This document shows, piece by piece, positions 1 through 11,868 of a stretch of DNA of 64,000 bases (position 1 is its first letter; each line of letters starts with the position of its first letter). The DNA comes from Bostrychus sinensis (taxonomy: Eukaryota > Chordata > Actinopteri > Gobiiformes > Eleotridae): positions 15,113,479 through 15,177,478 of the forward strand of contig CM036245.1 of the NCBI GenBank assembly GCA_020698575.1. Reading direction: 5' to 3'. The translations under genes and the position numbers were made by a program. The notes below the pieces were generated by a model. The model ran no database searches. It saw only the letters and a list, made by a program, of their open reading frames with translations, and was not told the DNA's origin.

Positions 1-40
1 TAGGCTTTCTTCTCTTAAACTTCAAGAAAACCATTACCTT

Positions 41-69
41 TTTTTTTTTTTTTTTTTTGTTTTTTTTAG
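41..69. repeat. Poly-T tract
   Basis: A T homopolymer interrupted by a single G. It could be the reverse-strand A tail of a lost retroelement, but no element body is recognisable beside it. Confidence 0.8.
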
Positions 70-445
70 AAATTGACCTCAATAGCAGAACAGAACACAC
101 AATAGACAGTCCCCTTAGAATTAAAAGATCAAAATAACCATAAATCAGCAATGTCACACGTGTTATCCAGGTCAGAGGCAAAAGAAACTAGAGCTCTAAG
201 AGTTATTAGCATAACAGCTATCAAAACTTTATTGTAAATCATTTTCTTTTGGAGGTCACTATACAGAAGACACAGATGTCATGGTGGGATTTGTCTGGGT
301 CTTTAGTAAAACATCTTTTTACCTTATCATAGTTTATATGCAAGCCAAATTTTGGAGCAGTTTTTGGGGATACTCTGACCTAGTTGTCGAGCCATCATAA
401 TTTGGCCTTGGTCAAACAGTGCTCAGACCCTTACGTTACTGCTTC

Positions 446-571
446 TAACACGTCAACTTTGAAGACAAAATGCTCACTTGTTGCCTATTTATCTTTCCCA
501 CTAACATATGAAGAGATAATCTGTTATTAACTTTAGCTGTCAGTGGTCATAATGTTGTCTTATCAATGCAC
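446..571 (+). mobile_element. Tc1/mariner-type 3' end remnant
   Basis: The stretch from the CACGTCAACTTTGAAGACAAAATG region to GTCAGTGGTCATAATGTTGT matches, in the same order, the sequence at 38285-38410. That second copy ends in a terminus reading CTGATCAGTGTA. I recognise this as the sub-terminal and terminal end of a teleost Tc1/mariner-like transposon family. This copy is worn at its very end (TTATCAATGCA), and no matching opposite end or transposase was seen nearby. The family assignment rests on memory of the terminal sequence; the similarity between the two copies is seen directly. Confidence 0.5.
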
Positions 572-3500
572 ATGTTTAATTTGTCTTTTTAAGATGTCTT
601 TCTATTTTCTTCCACTCCTTGTTAGAGAATTTTTTTTGTAAATTCAGAGGTCACTTGTTGGGTTTTTAATCCTCAGATAGTGAAGCTGGCCTTGCACACT
701 GCTCTTCTTCTGCCTGACTGACTTGTAACATAGATTAGAGATTTGTTCTGCCTGATATAGTTTGTGAATAACACTGAAAATGTGAGCAGAATAAGAAGTT
801 GTTGGAAGCTTCCTTGCTTCAATGAGGCATGTTTCTGTGTAGATTAAATGCAGCTGATTGAGGTTCATGGTAAATGCTAAAACTGTTGTAGAGCTGTGCC
901 AAAGAACTGATGGGCAGTGTCGTCGTGTTCATTTATGCGGATTTATCAAAAATAAAAAGCTGACTCCAATCAGTTGTCTTTGAGTATTTATTTCGCAGAA
1001 AACTATACAAGATCTTGGGTTGAATCTGTCCCTACGGCCTACGTCTAATCAGGTCTTATGTTGGGTAGTTCAACTGCTGACTTTCCCTAGCAGACAATAT
1101 TTATACAAGGGTTGTACCCCCACCCACATATTCAGTTTATTCCCATATATGGGCAATAGTCCAGGACCTGGCCCAGCAGTGTATACAGAAGTGCATGCTG
1201 TAAAGGAGGGGTTCCTGTTTAACTCAATGTGTCTCGACTGATCACCAGACAGATGTCCCCAAAGTTCATGCCCTAGCTAGGTTTCACTTCTTGTTTATTG
1301 CACACTCTAATATTTAAGACATAAGTCACACGATAAATGAAAAACATTCTCAACAGCAGCTAGAAATGATTTAACACAAGGTCATCTAAAAAATGGACAA
1401 TTCTAGGTATCACAAATAGCAGAAGAATTTATTAATGAAAGCATTTATAAAGTGATATTTTATTAGTTATACAGTGAAAGCATAGCTACCATTGGTGGAC
1501 ACTAAATTAAGTTGTTTAGAGTCAAATGCATTCAGGATTTGTTGAGATTGTAGATGAGAAAGAAATCTAGTGGCATTCTTTCCTACATCTCCCTAATCTC
1601 AGCTGTCCTGTGGCTGCTCTGTTGCTCAAAGGGTGGAGTAACAGGGGATGGTCAGATTTCTTTATCAATTGTATCATATTTACACAGTTTACCAGTCATT
1701 TCAAACCTTTTTTAAAAATGTTCTTCTAATGAATTATATATTGATCTACCGTACTTGATAACTTGATCATGGTTTGTGTTGCCTTGACACATTTCATACT
1801 CTAACGAAGAATTTCAAATGATATTTCAATAGGAATCACGACCCACAACCCACAAAAATATCCTTTTATATACATTTTCCTTGTGTATAAAGAGCGGGTA
1901 TCTTTTTTGTATAAACATGATCATTTCTCTGCCTCTGGAATGACCCAATCTCCATAATGTTCAGATAATGCTGTGTGCATCCTTTTATTTCCTTGTTGTT
2001 GTATCTCCAACTGTGAGTTCAGCAGGGGATCACGACACAGGGGAGGCTGACTTTGATATTTAACTGTTCAAGCAAACAACTCTGAACAGTGGTGAAGACC
2101 AAAATCGCTGGTGCAGGTCCGTTAAGAAAAAAACTAAATCTGAGAAGTGATGGGTCACATGTGGCCAGGCTAAAAATGCAGTAAAGGCAAAGAAGGTCTT
2201 GTTTAACCAATTTACTGAAGAAAGACTGAAAGCATTAAGGCTAATTCTTTGGAAATACTTTTTTTTATATTTTTTGGTATCTTCAATGCACTTTCGATAT
2301 GTGGTGCTAAGATATAGTCTGTTTATTTTGTTATATTAATTTATTACATTTCTTTTTTAATAAAAAGCCCATGAGGAATCTCTCCAAAATCTGCATTTTA
2401 ACAAAGTTATTAATCTACTCAGTGCTTCCTATTGGAATTTTTTTCACAACGCTCTTTGAAACAGGTTTTAGAGCCAAATATACAAATTTTACGTACCCAA
2501 CTTTTTGTATTTGTTCATTGCAGAAACACTTGCAGCAACTTGTTAAAAGGCAGTCATTTATCACATTGTTTTTAGCAGATGATGCTCCACGGGGATCTCC
2601 TAAGTCAAAGCCGTGTTATTGTAAAAACAATGTTGTTACCTATTCATGTTCATTGTTTCATTTCAGTTTAGTTGTAAATGGGAGCCGAGTGGGGAAAGCA
2701 GCAGGTTGTTCACATTTCCTACAGTGAAAGAAGCTGTTGTTGATAACTTCCAAAATACATCTTTGCACTGGCGGCCTGTGTGCTAAATAATGATGCAATA
2801 ACAGGAGTACAGGGCACTCTTAAAGGAGACTTGTTGGTCAGAGGGGAGCGTATGTGCAGTCCACAATGTGATGTATGGTGTGTTGCCTCATAGTAGCTGT
2901 ATGTGTTAATGACCATTGCAAATTTCCCCAGTGCTCTCTTCCTTTTCTTTGTAATACACAATACTTTGAGAGTTTGAGAGTTTACTTGGAGAGTGTGTGC
3001 AGCAGTAATGGTTTTCATTGGCCATTTCTTGTTGGAATAGAAAATGGACGCTCTACAATGTACACTTACAGTTTATTTATTTCATCTGATAGGAGACAGA
3101 AATGTGTGTGGATGGTTGTCTGCCATTGTGTGTCCTTTTAAAGTTAGCCTCACACAAAATACAGGCCACATGATGTGTTGATACCTTGGTTATACAAAAG
3201 ACTGCACAGGCCCCAAATGGATGAATTTTCAAGAAAACCTTGAAACTTGCATAAAAGCACTGCTAGTCAGTTTCTTTAAAGGGACTAGCTTTTGAACATC
3301 TTGTTCTTAGCTCAACATGCCCTCACATCTACCTGCAGTACATACCTTGAAGAGTCACTTCAAACATCAGAGGGATGTGTTCAGCTCTCTTCAGTCTGGT
3401 TCAGGGCAGACATGTAAATATATGCAAGTCACTTTCTGACATCTGCAATAGAGAGAGTGTACTTGAGGACCCTCTTACGGATTATTCAACATTACTGCAA

Positions 3501-3994
3501 AACACATCATATGCCCTAATGCCCCTTAACATTTTTTAAAGACCAAAAGTCAGGCAATACTTTTAAAACCATGCACACCAATAGTTTTCTTTGTAGTTGT
3601 ATTGTTTTTTTCTTGTTGCCATCACTTTTGCTTCCTAATGTAATAGAATGAGACAGAGGCTTTACCATTAGATTAGACGTCCACTGATTGCTCCATAATT
3701 AGACAGTGATGAACTGCTCGACATTTATTTCCTGGCCGTGTTTGCTGTAACTGGGTGTTCCAGGAGGACTTCAGTACTTTTTGCTATGACAGACCATTTG
3801 TCTGTCCAGTGTGTCCAATGAGTACATTCAGATTGAGTTTCTGTCTTGGCAATTATGATTTTGATCTTTATTGTCACAAAAAATGTAACCTGTTTCTACT
3901 TTACCTATATAGCCTGCATGCAAATGGTGCTTGACTCAAGTTTCATTATTATTACCAGGCAGCAAAAGTTGGTTAGATGAGCTGCTTTAAGTGT
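572..3994. other. Unique AT-rich DNA, no gene seen
   Basis: Only short chance reading frames occur. The longest is a 118-codon plus-strand frame at 2371-2727 with no recognisable domain and a composition like its surroundings. No repeat family, splice-bounded exon or RNA gene was recognised. Confidence 0.6.
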
Positions 3995-4241
3995 AAATGG
4001 TCACATTTTTATATAGCGCTTTTCCACCTTCATGGGCACTCAAAGCGCTTTACATCAAGGAACCCTTCACCCATTCACACTCACATTCATACACCAGTGT
4101 GCGCAGACACCGGAGGCAAGGTGGGTTAAGTGTCTTGCCCAAGGACACAATGACAGTATGCAACGGTGAGAGAGGGGTTTGAACCACCAACCTTCTGGTT
4201 ATTGGACAAGCGGCTCTACCAACTGAGCTACTGCCGCCCCA
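3995..4241 (-). mobile_element. tRNA-derived SINE, minus strand
   Basis: Read on the minus strand the element begins GGGGCGGCAGTAGCTCAG, a tRNA-like head with an A box (TAGCTCAGTTGGTAGAG). A B-box-like GGTGGTTCAAACC follows about 50 nt later. The body contains the motifs CTTGGGCAAGACACTTAACC and GTGAATGGGTGAAGGG. It ends in GCGCTATATAAAAATGTGACC, a 3' end common in teleost SINEs. The element is non-coding and would have been transcribed by RNA polymerase III and copied by a partner LINE. It is well preserved compared with the copy at 39735-39945. A clear target-site duplication was not found. Confidence 0.8.
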
Positions 4242-4791
4242 GTGTCATCTAGTTTAACATAGGGCAAAATGTCTATTAAAGAGCAAATCTTGTCCTGATG
4301 CCTTTCTGTTTATTCCTTTTTTAGCAGTCCAAACAAAGTCACACACAGATCCTCACACCTGTGTCCACGTGAAAGGCCCTGTCTGAAGGTTGTCACTACA
4401 GATGTGTTTTACAAAACAAGACACAACAGGCAACACAGGCAGAAAATAAAGGACAGCTTATCTACTTCAGCAGGCGCCCTGAACAAATACGACGTGATAA
4501 CTTTATGACCTGGACAGCAGCAGCACACACTAACCCACCACATACACACAAACTGCTGCTGGACACTGTGATTGAAAGTCTTGGCACTAAAGACAAGACA
4601 CTTAAAATGGAAAAAGCAGTTGATGTTTGAACTGTGGTCATAGTTGTTTACAAGCATTACTAAGGGAGATGGATGCGGGAAGATGAAGGCAGACTTAATT
4701 CATAGTTTTCCCAGTGATGTCACGCTTGAAGGGCAATGCTTCTTTGGAGAGCAAGGTTTAACGTTAGTCCACTGAATGTCAGCAGCTGCCA
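4242..4791. other. Unique DNA between SINE and hAT element
   Basis: No coding exon or repeat was recognised. An 82-codon minus-strand frame at 4409-4657 has no recognisable domain. Confidence 0.55.
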
Positions 4792-5155
4792 CTGTTTACT
4801 GGGGATTGGACGGTTCCTTAAAAAAATCGTGCCTAAGCGTGCAGTACAGCAGACAGGTTTGAAAGCGGAAATTTCTTAATGACTGGGGAGAGTCTACGGG
4901 AGTCATGTGATGTGTATCTGGTTGTTTGTACAGGTTTGTAAACAGTCACTTGGAATGAGACTCAGGTGATCCTTACTTTTGCACAGTGAACTCTGAATGT
5001 TTCCTCTTTATTCTTAAAGTGTTTTAGCCTCATTTCTATCTCCCTTTACATAAACAGATTTTTCTGTAAAACAGTAAAATTGACATAATTCTTAGTATCT
5101 TATTTGCAGTAGCTAATTAAATGTCCAGAGCTTTAATTAGATATAATATACCCCC

Positions 5156-5189
<34 letters not shown>

Positions 5190-5341
5190 TTAAATTAAAA
5201 AAGTTACCTCTTTAATTATCTTCAAAATGTGGAAAAAAAAAAAAAAAAACATAAAATTGAAATAAATTTAAAATTATGGGGCAAAACCGTCTACCGAACC
5301 AGACTGTAAATTTTGTGAATCGTCCCATCCCTACTGTTTAC
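4792..5341. mobile_element. Non-autonomous hAT transposon with 8-bp TSD
   Basis: The element occupies 4800-5333 and is flanked by a perfect 8-bp direct repeat CTGTTTAC at 4792-4799 and 5334-5341, the length hAT transposases generate. The left end reads TGGGGATTGGACGGTTC. The reverse complement of the right end reads TAGGGATGGGACGATTC, so the terminal inverted repeats match with a few changes. The right interior (ACCGAACC ... TTTTGTGAATCG) is typical of worn teleost hAT ends. No transposase frame is present. The interior contains a C8 run followed by (CA)n at 5151-5187 and a poly-A run at 5233-5249. At 534 bp it is a deletion derivative. Confidence 0.8.
5151..5187. repeat. (CA)n microsatellite
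   Basis: Eight C residues lead directly into an uninterrupted CA dinucleotide run, inside the hAT element at 4800-5333. Confidence 0.95.
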
Positions 5342-5754
5342 TCAAGTTAGCAAAAACAGCAGTCAGTTGTTATGCCATCGAATGCACTTACCAACATGGA
5401 TTTGTGTCATTAAACCTCTCTGTGGAGGAGCAGTGTCAGCTGTTAAAATACACACGTACCCTATTTGCAGTGAACATTTAAATAAAACTGCCTTGTTAAC
5501 CTAATGGTAGTTTGTGTCTGTAATAGTACTCACGTTTGCTTTTATGACAAAAAAAAAAAAAAACATGCACTTCCCATATGCTGGGTTGATGACCCTACCC
5601 GAACTGAAAACACTTTTATAAGGATCACATGTAAGCCTATATACCACTGAACTCTAGCTCTGACGACGACCTGGCTGTTGTCTGCAGCTAAAACAGGGCA
5701 GTGGGTGCTTCATACGGATCATGGATCCTCAATATTTTTTATTTTCTATTTATA

Positions 5755-5789
<35 letters not shown>

Positions 5790-6894
5790 GCTGTGGCAGT
5801 GTACTGTCACCATTTTTGCATTTTACGCAATTCCGTGCAGAAAGTTATCATCTTCAAGTAACAGAGCAGCGGCACCTAATCCACACAAAACAATGTCCAA
5901 ACTGGCCATTATCACGCTTCTGTAATGTTCAAACAAGCTGAGAACAGTGGCAGACCAAGGCGCACTACATGCATATGTACTCCGCAAACATTGTGTCACT
6001 TCCGTTTATCTAATCAATTTATCTAATCAATTCCGTTTATGTAATCAATATATATTATAAATGTTTTGTGTTTGTTTCTTCTTATTTTGTTTGGCATTAC
6101 GTTGCAGAATACTGTATGTGTTCACAGCGCCATAGAGCTGCTTTTCCACCAGTGCTGTTCGCTGCATGTATCTTTTTGTATAATCTCATAGCCAAACAGA
6201 GACGATACAATTTTTACATTTTCTAAACTTATTGGTGACTATGGCTGTTTTATAATGTTGCTATTGTTATATAAAGAACCTCTTATTTTTATTCAGCATG
6301 CATGTGTTTTTCTGGTTTGCTTAGATGTTTTGTTCTGTTGTTTGTTCCACTGCTTGAGGTAAAGAAAGTCGAGTCAAAGTGTGAACAGCAGCTTGTTAGA
6401 GGAGGTGTAGTGTTTTTGAAGATGAGGCCAGTTCACATCTCCACCACGTTTCACCTGCTGTTTGCTGTGTGTGGTGAACTGAAATAGTTTGTACTCAGCT
6501 TCTAGAAACTTTGTGTAGTTAATCAGTCTGAGTGTTGCAGTGGAGTGTGTCCACAGTTCAACTACTTCTACAGTCTGGGCCAGAGTCTGTCTTGTGTTAG
6601 ACAACACTGCAAATGCCAAGTTGTTCTGACAGCCTCTCGACGTGTAACAATTAAAGATTTCAGCACCCACTTAGGATGTTGCACAGTGGGTGGTCAAATC
6701 AATGTTGTCTGGCTCGGTAAAGGTCAAGTGAGTCAAGAAACATAATCTGTGTAGAAAGATGAGAAATGCACCTGCAATGACTGAAGTTTACATGAATTAA
6801 AAACACATTAAACCAAAGTAAGCTGTTGGTCTTTTTATTTTATCAAACATATTTGCTGTTTTTTGTTTCTTTTGTAAATTTTTCTCCTGCCTTA
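5342..6894. other. Unique DNA with (TA)n and a short tandem array
   Basis: It contains a (TA)n run at 5757-5787, an A run near 5549-5563, and a degenerate short tandem array at 6000-6049 built on TTATCTAATCAA and TTCCGTTTAT. Short frames at 5678-5941 simply read through the TA run. No gene was recognised. Confidence 0.6.
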
Positions 6895-7145
6895 TCAAAG
6901 ATGGTGTGGGTTCGAGGATCTCTCTCAGTGGTTACATGTTTTCTCTGAGTATGCCGGTGAATCTAATTTGAATAAACCGTGACAGTGAATGGTTTTCTGT
7001 CCCTTTATGACTCAGCCCTGTGTCAGTCCTGTAACTAACTGGCCATTGTCCACTTTGTACAATGCTTAAACCCATAGTTGCTGGGACAGGCTTCAGTCAC
7101 TCATAACAGCCAACAGAATTAAGTGGATGAAGATGCATGAATAAA
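6895..7145 (+). mobile_element. Degraded teleost SINE-like repeat, plus strand
   Basis: The order of landmarks is a GTGGGTTCGAGG-like B-box region, then ATGTTTTCTC, CCGGTGAATCTAA, GTGAATGGTTTTCTGTC, TGGGACAGGCTTCAG and AAGTGGATGAAGATG. This is the order of a very common teleost tRNA-headed repeat that ends in GGATGAATGAATG. Related pieces lie at 9970-10065, 32345-32500, 43345-43470 and 54661-54830 plus 56060-56194. This copy is old, with many changes. Confidence 0.6.
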
Positions 7146-7554
7146 TGTATGTCCAGATATTTTAATCTATTCACTTTCCTGAAGACATGGTAAAGTCTCC
7201 AGTGTTTGAGGGACTCACAAAAGCGACACACATTTTTTCTAAGCTCAGTTTGTGCTATTCTTGTTGGCTGCCTTCAGGTCGCTGACAAAGGGTCGGAGGC
7301 CTAAGACGTGACTTGATCCTTTTGAGTTTCCCTAACCAAAAATGTGTTTCGTCATTGGCTATTGAAGTGGTGATGTCGCTCCACATTTGCATAAAGCTTT
7401 CTTCAGTTCAGCTCAAGACTGAACTGAACTGTGCTTGAGCTTACATAGGAAATGAATGGTCGCTTCAGTAGCTCATATCGCTTTTGGTGTCCACCCAAAT
7501 CCTGTCTTCTCAGTCAAGTGCTGTACCAATATTGCAATGTACTTATACCATTCA
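7146..7554. other. Unique DNA, nothing recognised
   Basis: No repeat family or coding frame was recognised between the SINE-like repeat and the 1.3-kb transposon. Confidence 0.5.
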
Positions 7555-8424
7555 TGCTCGAATCCAGTAGCGTGCAGTGACTTTTTTAAGCAGGCAAGCC
7601 GAGGCCTTGACTTCATTAAGTTTTATATGACAACATTTTGATTTAATTTAAATGTAATTAAAAATCACTTAACTGCATTCCCATCAGTGTTTGTGTAGTA
7701 GACTATCAAACTATCTCACATTCTTCCTATATAATTACTATTGGTAACGCTGTTTGTATACAAAACAATGTCATATTTTTTTTTTCCACAAAGCTTATCA
7801 CCTTATCAAAGAATGTGCCCTCAGTTTTTGTTTTAACTTTAATTCATAAGCACTAAAACGAGGATGGATAGATGATGAGTGAGGTTGCAGCCTTACAGAT
7901 GAGGGAGGCCTGTTCATCAGGACTCACACTGAGATCAACACTAGACTAATGCACTGTTAATGCTGCTTCACTATAATAAAACTACATTGCATTAAATTAC
8001 ACATCATGCCACAAACCTCCATTTAGAAACACTGCCTCGCTGGCACTCACCTTTCTACTCAAGCTGCAAATCCAGTCCATGTTACTTTTTTGAAGAAACG
8101 TCCTGTATTTCCTACAGCTGAGTTTATCCAGAATAACCAGTGCGCAGTTCATTCACAGTTCTGTAATATTCACATCCAGTCCCCGGCACAGGCCGCTGGC
8201 TCCTCTCTACTCCTCCAGCTCCACTTCTTACAAACATGCCTGACACTTAACGATGTACGTGAGGCTATCGTTTATATGACACACAGTTTTATGCACCAGC
8301 ATGTACTCATCCGAAACATGAACAGGGTTTAAGCTACATATGACTTATCTGTAGAAACTGATACTGATCTGTTAGACACTTTGGCTAGCTGTGGATACTT
8401 GTGGAAAGGTTTATTGTCTAACGC

Positions 8425-8436
8425 GGCGCATGCGCA
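8425..8436. promoter_or_regulatory. NRF1-type palindromic motif
   Basis: GCGCATGCGC at 8426-8435 is the palindromic core recognised by the vertebrate transcription factor NRF1. It sits inside the transposon at 7565-8873 in a CpG-containing patch that contrasts with the AT-rich surroundings. Binding is inferred from the motif only. Confidence 0.5.
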
Positions 8437-8534
8437 CTGTGATGTATGGGGATGTAAGCTGCACAGTGCGCTGCTTATCGCCCACTGCTTTCAGCCAGAG
8501 ATCTCTGTCACTGGGTCTGAGAGTGACCACAGCA

Positions 8535-8546
8535 CGCATGCGCGAC
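8535..8546. promoter_or_regulatory. Second NRF1-type motif
   Basis: CACGCATGCGCG lies about 110 bp from the first NRF1-type motif and differs from the perfect palindrome by one core base. The pair could form part of the transposon's own promoter. This is a motif match only. Confidence 0.4.
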
Positions 8547-8883
8547 TCTCCAAAACAAGCTGCTGGCCCTCTGCTTGACAAGTCCCAGGCAGAAACATTG
8601 CACCACGAGTCTGCCTCCACAGAACTGAAAATGACAGAAATGAATGACAGAGAGGCAACCAAGCTTGCCTTGACAGTACCTGGAGTGGCCAGCAGGGCGC
8701 AGAAAAAAGTGAGAGTGACTGAAAGGTAATAGACTGATTCTCTATGGAAGTGAACGGCAAAATGAAATGTTTGGAGAGATTGCGATTTAATTTCGTTATA
8801 GTTTTAATCCATGTGTTTTTTAGATTTGATTGGTCAAGCACTGCTTGCCTTGCTTGCCCTCACGGCACGCCTGTGCTCGAATC

Positions 8884-9528
8884 AAATTTAAATCATGAAA
8901 ACTAATACATCTACATTCTATCAAATTGGTCATAACTTAAAATACCTTTAGTTTCTGCACATACAAAAAAAAATCTGTCAATGTCTTATGTCTGCCATTG
9001 TTTGCAGTGGTTCTGCACATTTTTCAATTTAGTTGGTTTATATAACGTGCTTCCAGCAAAGCTGTTTCTATTAGATGAGTAGAACAAAAACTTTTTATTT
9101 TCCAGGGCAATTTATTCCACTTTAATTAAAAATATAGACTATTGTTACATAAAGCACCACATAACAAATATAGGAAGAAAACATATGCAGTACAGTTAAT
9201 TAATGGTTTGTTTGTTGTGTGCATGTATCGACTATGGCCTTGATGTTTCAGATAATAGGACTCAGACTTAAACAGTAGTGATGCAGCCTTATATGTACAT
9301 GCTCTGAATTTAGAAAAAAACAAAACAAAAACAAAAACATATGCGTTTACAGTCATTAGTGGGAAATAGGTAGAGAGACATACGTCCTCTTGTATAATGA
9401 ACATCTGCTCCACTTAAACATCTGTGACTGAACCAACAACACGAAGCAGCTTCAGATCGGCAGACAGGAGACAGGGGATTTAACACAGTGCTGTTCAGAT
9501 TATTTCACAGTGTGAGTAACTAACACAC

Positions 9529-9529
<1 letters not shown>
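8884..9529. other. Unique AT-rich DNA
   Basis: A 95-codon minus-strand frame (9126-9413) has no recognisable domain. No repeat was recognised. Confidence 0.5.
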
Positions 9530-9559
<30 letters not shown>

Positions 9560-9710
9560 GTGAAAACTCAAAAACTCTAGGCAACAGGATCCCTCAAGAT
9601 TTTTGAGTTTTGGGGCCATCTCACAATCTCAAGCTTTCAACAACTAATATTTTTTGTTCACCTAATTTAATGTCTGAAGACTTTAATTTTGAAGTTTTAC
9701 TCTCTAACAT
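9527..9710. mobile_element. Half copy of a palindromic MITE
   Basis: After a 28-nt A run (9532-9559), the sequence from AACTCTAGGCAACAGGATCC through TTTTGAGTTTTGGGGCCA to CAACAACTAATATTTTTTG matches the reverse complement of the right arm of the palindromic MITE at 52909-53271. It runs on into the shared AATTTAATGT interior. The expected second arm is missing; a different hairpin (9730-9848) follows instead. The family is non-coding, and its transposase class is not clear from one arm. Confidence 0.65.
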
Positions 9711-9729
9711 AAGTTTTCTAACTCCTTTT

Positions 9730-9848
9730 ACAGCCAACTTACTATTCATTGTTCAGAAAAAGTATTGATTGATAGTAATAAAAATAAATGGACTCAATTT
9801 AACAAAAGAATAGTGCTTTTTCTGAACAATGGATAGTAAGTTGGCTGT
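9730..9848. repeat. Strong hairpin with 36-37 bp arms
   Basis: The arm starting ACAGCCAACTTACTATTCAT (9730-9765) is complementary to 9812-9848, which ends ATAGTAAGTTGGCTGT. Only a few mismatches occur, and the loop is about 46 nt. It could be the remains of a small foldback MITE or a hairpin RNA precursor. No function can be read from sequence alone. Confidence 0.75.
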
Positions 9849-9969
9849 ATGAGTTTAAAAATATGACAAATTAGCTGCACAAGGAAATCCTGTGCAATGC
9901 AAATGCTATGTTGAATAATGATGAGAATATATTATACATTCTATACCGCACTGTAAAAGTGTCTCAAGC

Positions 9970-10065
9970 CTATTTAGCAACTGGGCGGGGTACACCCTGG
10001 AACAGTGGCTAGGCACTGACACAGGAGTACACTGACAGGCCACCATTGTAATAATCTCATTTTGT
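9970..10065 (-). mobile_element. Degraded teleost SINE-like tail, minus strand
   Basis: GGGCGGGGTACACCCTGGA followed by GTGGCTAGGCACTGACACAG and CACTGACAGGCCACCATT is the reverse complement of the GACAG...CCAGGGTGTACCCCGCC segment of the repeat family also seen at 56060-56194. Short and old. Confidence 0.6.
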
Positions 10066-11865
10066 GTACTCCCTATTTTTAACAGTTTTACATTAATCCA
10101 CGGCCAATATCCTCATAGAAACATCATTGTGTTTCTGTCACCGAAATGGTGAAGATGGATTATTTCTTCTCCCACAACTCTTTCCTATCATTCTTTTCCT
10201 ATTTTTGAAGTGGGGTATGCTTTATTACTGGGTACTGGCAATATCGCTCAACTGTGTGAAGAGATCTCTCCCAAGAATTTGATTTAGTGAAGAAAATCCA
10301 ATTCAAACCAAGTAATAAAACTCATAGGTTTTCATTTGAGCGTGTATCCTTGTTGTGGTCCTTTTCCAGCCAAATACTCATTTAATATGTAATCCTTTTG
10401 TGCCAAAGCTGGATTTGTTCCTGTTTGCTGCCCTGCTGTGTCCACTGAAGAGGTCCTTTTGTGGGTGTTTGCCACAAACTATTACCAAGTGTCTTTGAAT
10501 CCAAGTCCCTGAATAAAGCCATGCTTGGAATGACAAATGTCCTTTTTTTAGGCCTAATACTAGAAATGGTGAAGCAATTTTCCAAGGAGGGATATTTCAA
10601 AGTCATCTTTGGCTCCAGGTTTTTAAGTCTGACACTAATTCCTATCAACTGAGGGGAGTAGGAAACTTTAAATTAAATGTAATAACAATAAACAGGAAAC
10701 GTTTTTCTGTCTGTGTGTGATCTCAAACTGTGTGTGAACTCAAACTGTGCAACAGTCTGGGGGACAAACACAAGCAATGTACAAGTATTCACACATTTAA
10801 GTCAATATATAAACAAATCATATTCTCACAGTACAGAGTTGAGGAAGAGCTATAAAGGTCACAAAAGGCTATTATTATTAGTAGTGTGCGTATGTGTTTG
10901 GACATGTGTATGCCATTTGTGTACACACTGAAATGCATTTGATGTACTGTATCTGGATGTATTTGATGTTGAATGCTCAGGAAGCAGAAATTATAGCAGT
11001 AATTATAATATAATAGTAATATAAAAGGGTGGGAGCAAATGAGTGTTTCCTTCATCCCACTGCTTTTCAAGCTAAAGATATGTAAATGTAAAAGACTATT
11101 TATAAATATGGTTTATTATAACTATGCATTACCATTGTTATTGATGGGTGTATTTCATCATCAATTCTTCCCACACTAATCCTATGATAAACAGACATAT
11201 ACTTACTTTTTTACTGCTCATAAACATTGTTACATTGTTATTGTGACTGTTCTGACAAAGTTGTTTCACACAGTACAACTCAGATGTTTTCTGTATGGAT
11301 TTTTTTCTACTTTAACACATTTTTTAATGTATTTGTGACAGTGTTTGTTATACCACATTAATTCCCCAAAATTAATAAGTATTTATCTTTTATTGACCTT
11401 TATGTTCTATATAGATGAATGCTGTAGTTTCTCTGGTCTTACCCCATCTTTCTTATTTATAAACTGACTCTGCAGCTTATCATCCACCAATAAAACAGCC
11501 CTGTAATATAAAAGTACTGAAGCAGAAATGAATTATTCTCTGTTAAGAGACTTTCTCTGCTTTAGCCGTGTGTTGACTCTCTTACACACAGACTGAGAGC
11601 TTCCCACTGTGCAAAACCACCACCATCCATTGTAATAGTTGAAGCTAAAATGGTTATTGGCAGACAAAACCATAACCTAATAATTTTTAATTCAGAGTTA
11701 CTCATGTTAAACATCTTCACTGAGGAGCACATTATGCCTCATGTTACTGGGAATATCTCCAGGAGTGCAGTGAATGGGAAAGCTATTAGTGCTGTGTCTT
11801 CTTTAATATCCTTCTCCATTGGCTGAGCATTTGTTTCTAACCACTGGTGCTGCTTAGTGGCTTTG
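10066..11865. other. Unique AT-rich DNA
   Basis: Short frames only (largest 93 codons, 10789-11070 minus). No domain, repeat family or RNA gene was recognised. Confidence 0.55.
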
Positions 11866-11868
11866 TGT

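Larger units (their letters stand above)
7555..8883. mobile_element. 1.3-kb DNA transposon with 10-bp flanking repeats
   Basis: An element at 7565-8873 is bounded exactly by identical 10-bp direct repeats TGCTCGAATC (7555-7564 and 8874-8883). The left end reads CAGTAGCGTGCAGTGA and the reverse complement of the right end reads CAGGCGTGCCGTGAGGG. Both are followed by an AGGCAAGC...CTTGAC block, so the inverted termini are related. The CAG...GCGTGC start is hAT-like, but 10 bp is longer than the usual 8-bp hAT duplication. Two matching flank bases or a MULE-type element would explain that. No transposase frame is recognisable: the internal frames (longest about 116 codons) are overlapping chance frames. 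The interior has a locally GC-rich part at about 8400-8700 with two NRF1-type motifs. Confidence 0.75.

Noticed and set aside
2371..2727. 118-codon plus-strand frame
   Set aside because: No recognisable motif, low-complexity start, and no splice or promoter context.
8689..8700. CTCF-like word CCAGCAGGGCGC
   Set aside because: One core mismatch and poor flanks. It lies within a transposon and is too short to call without occupancy data.
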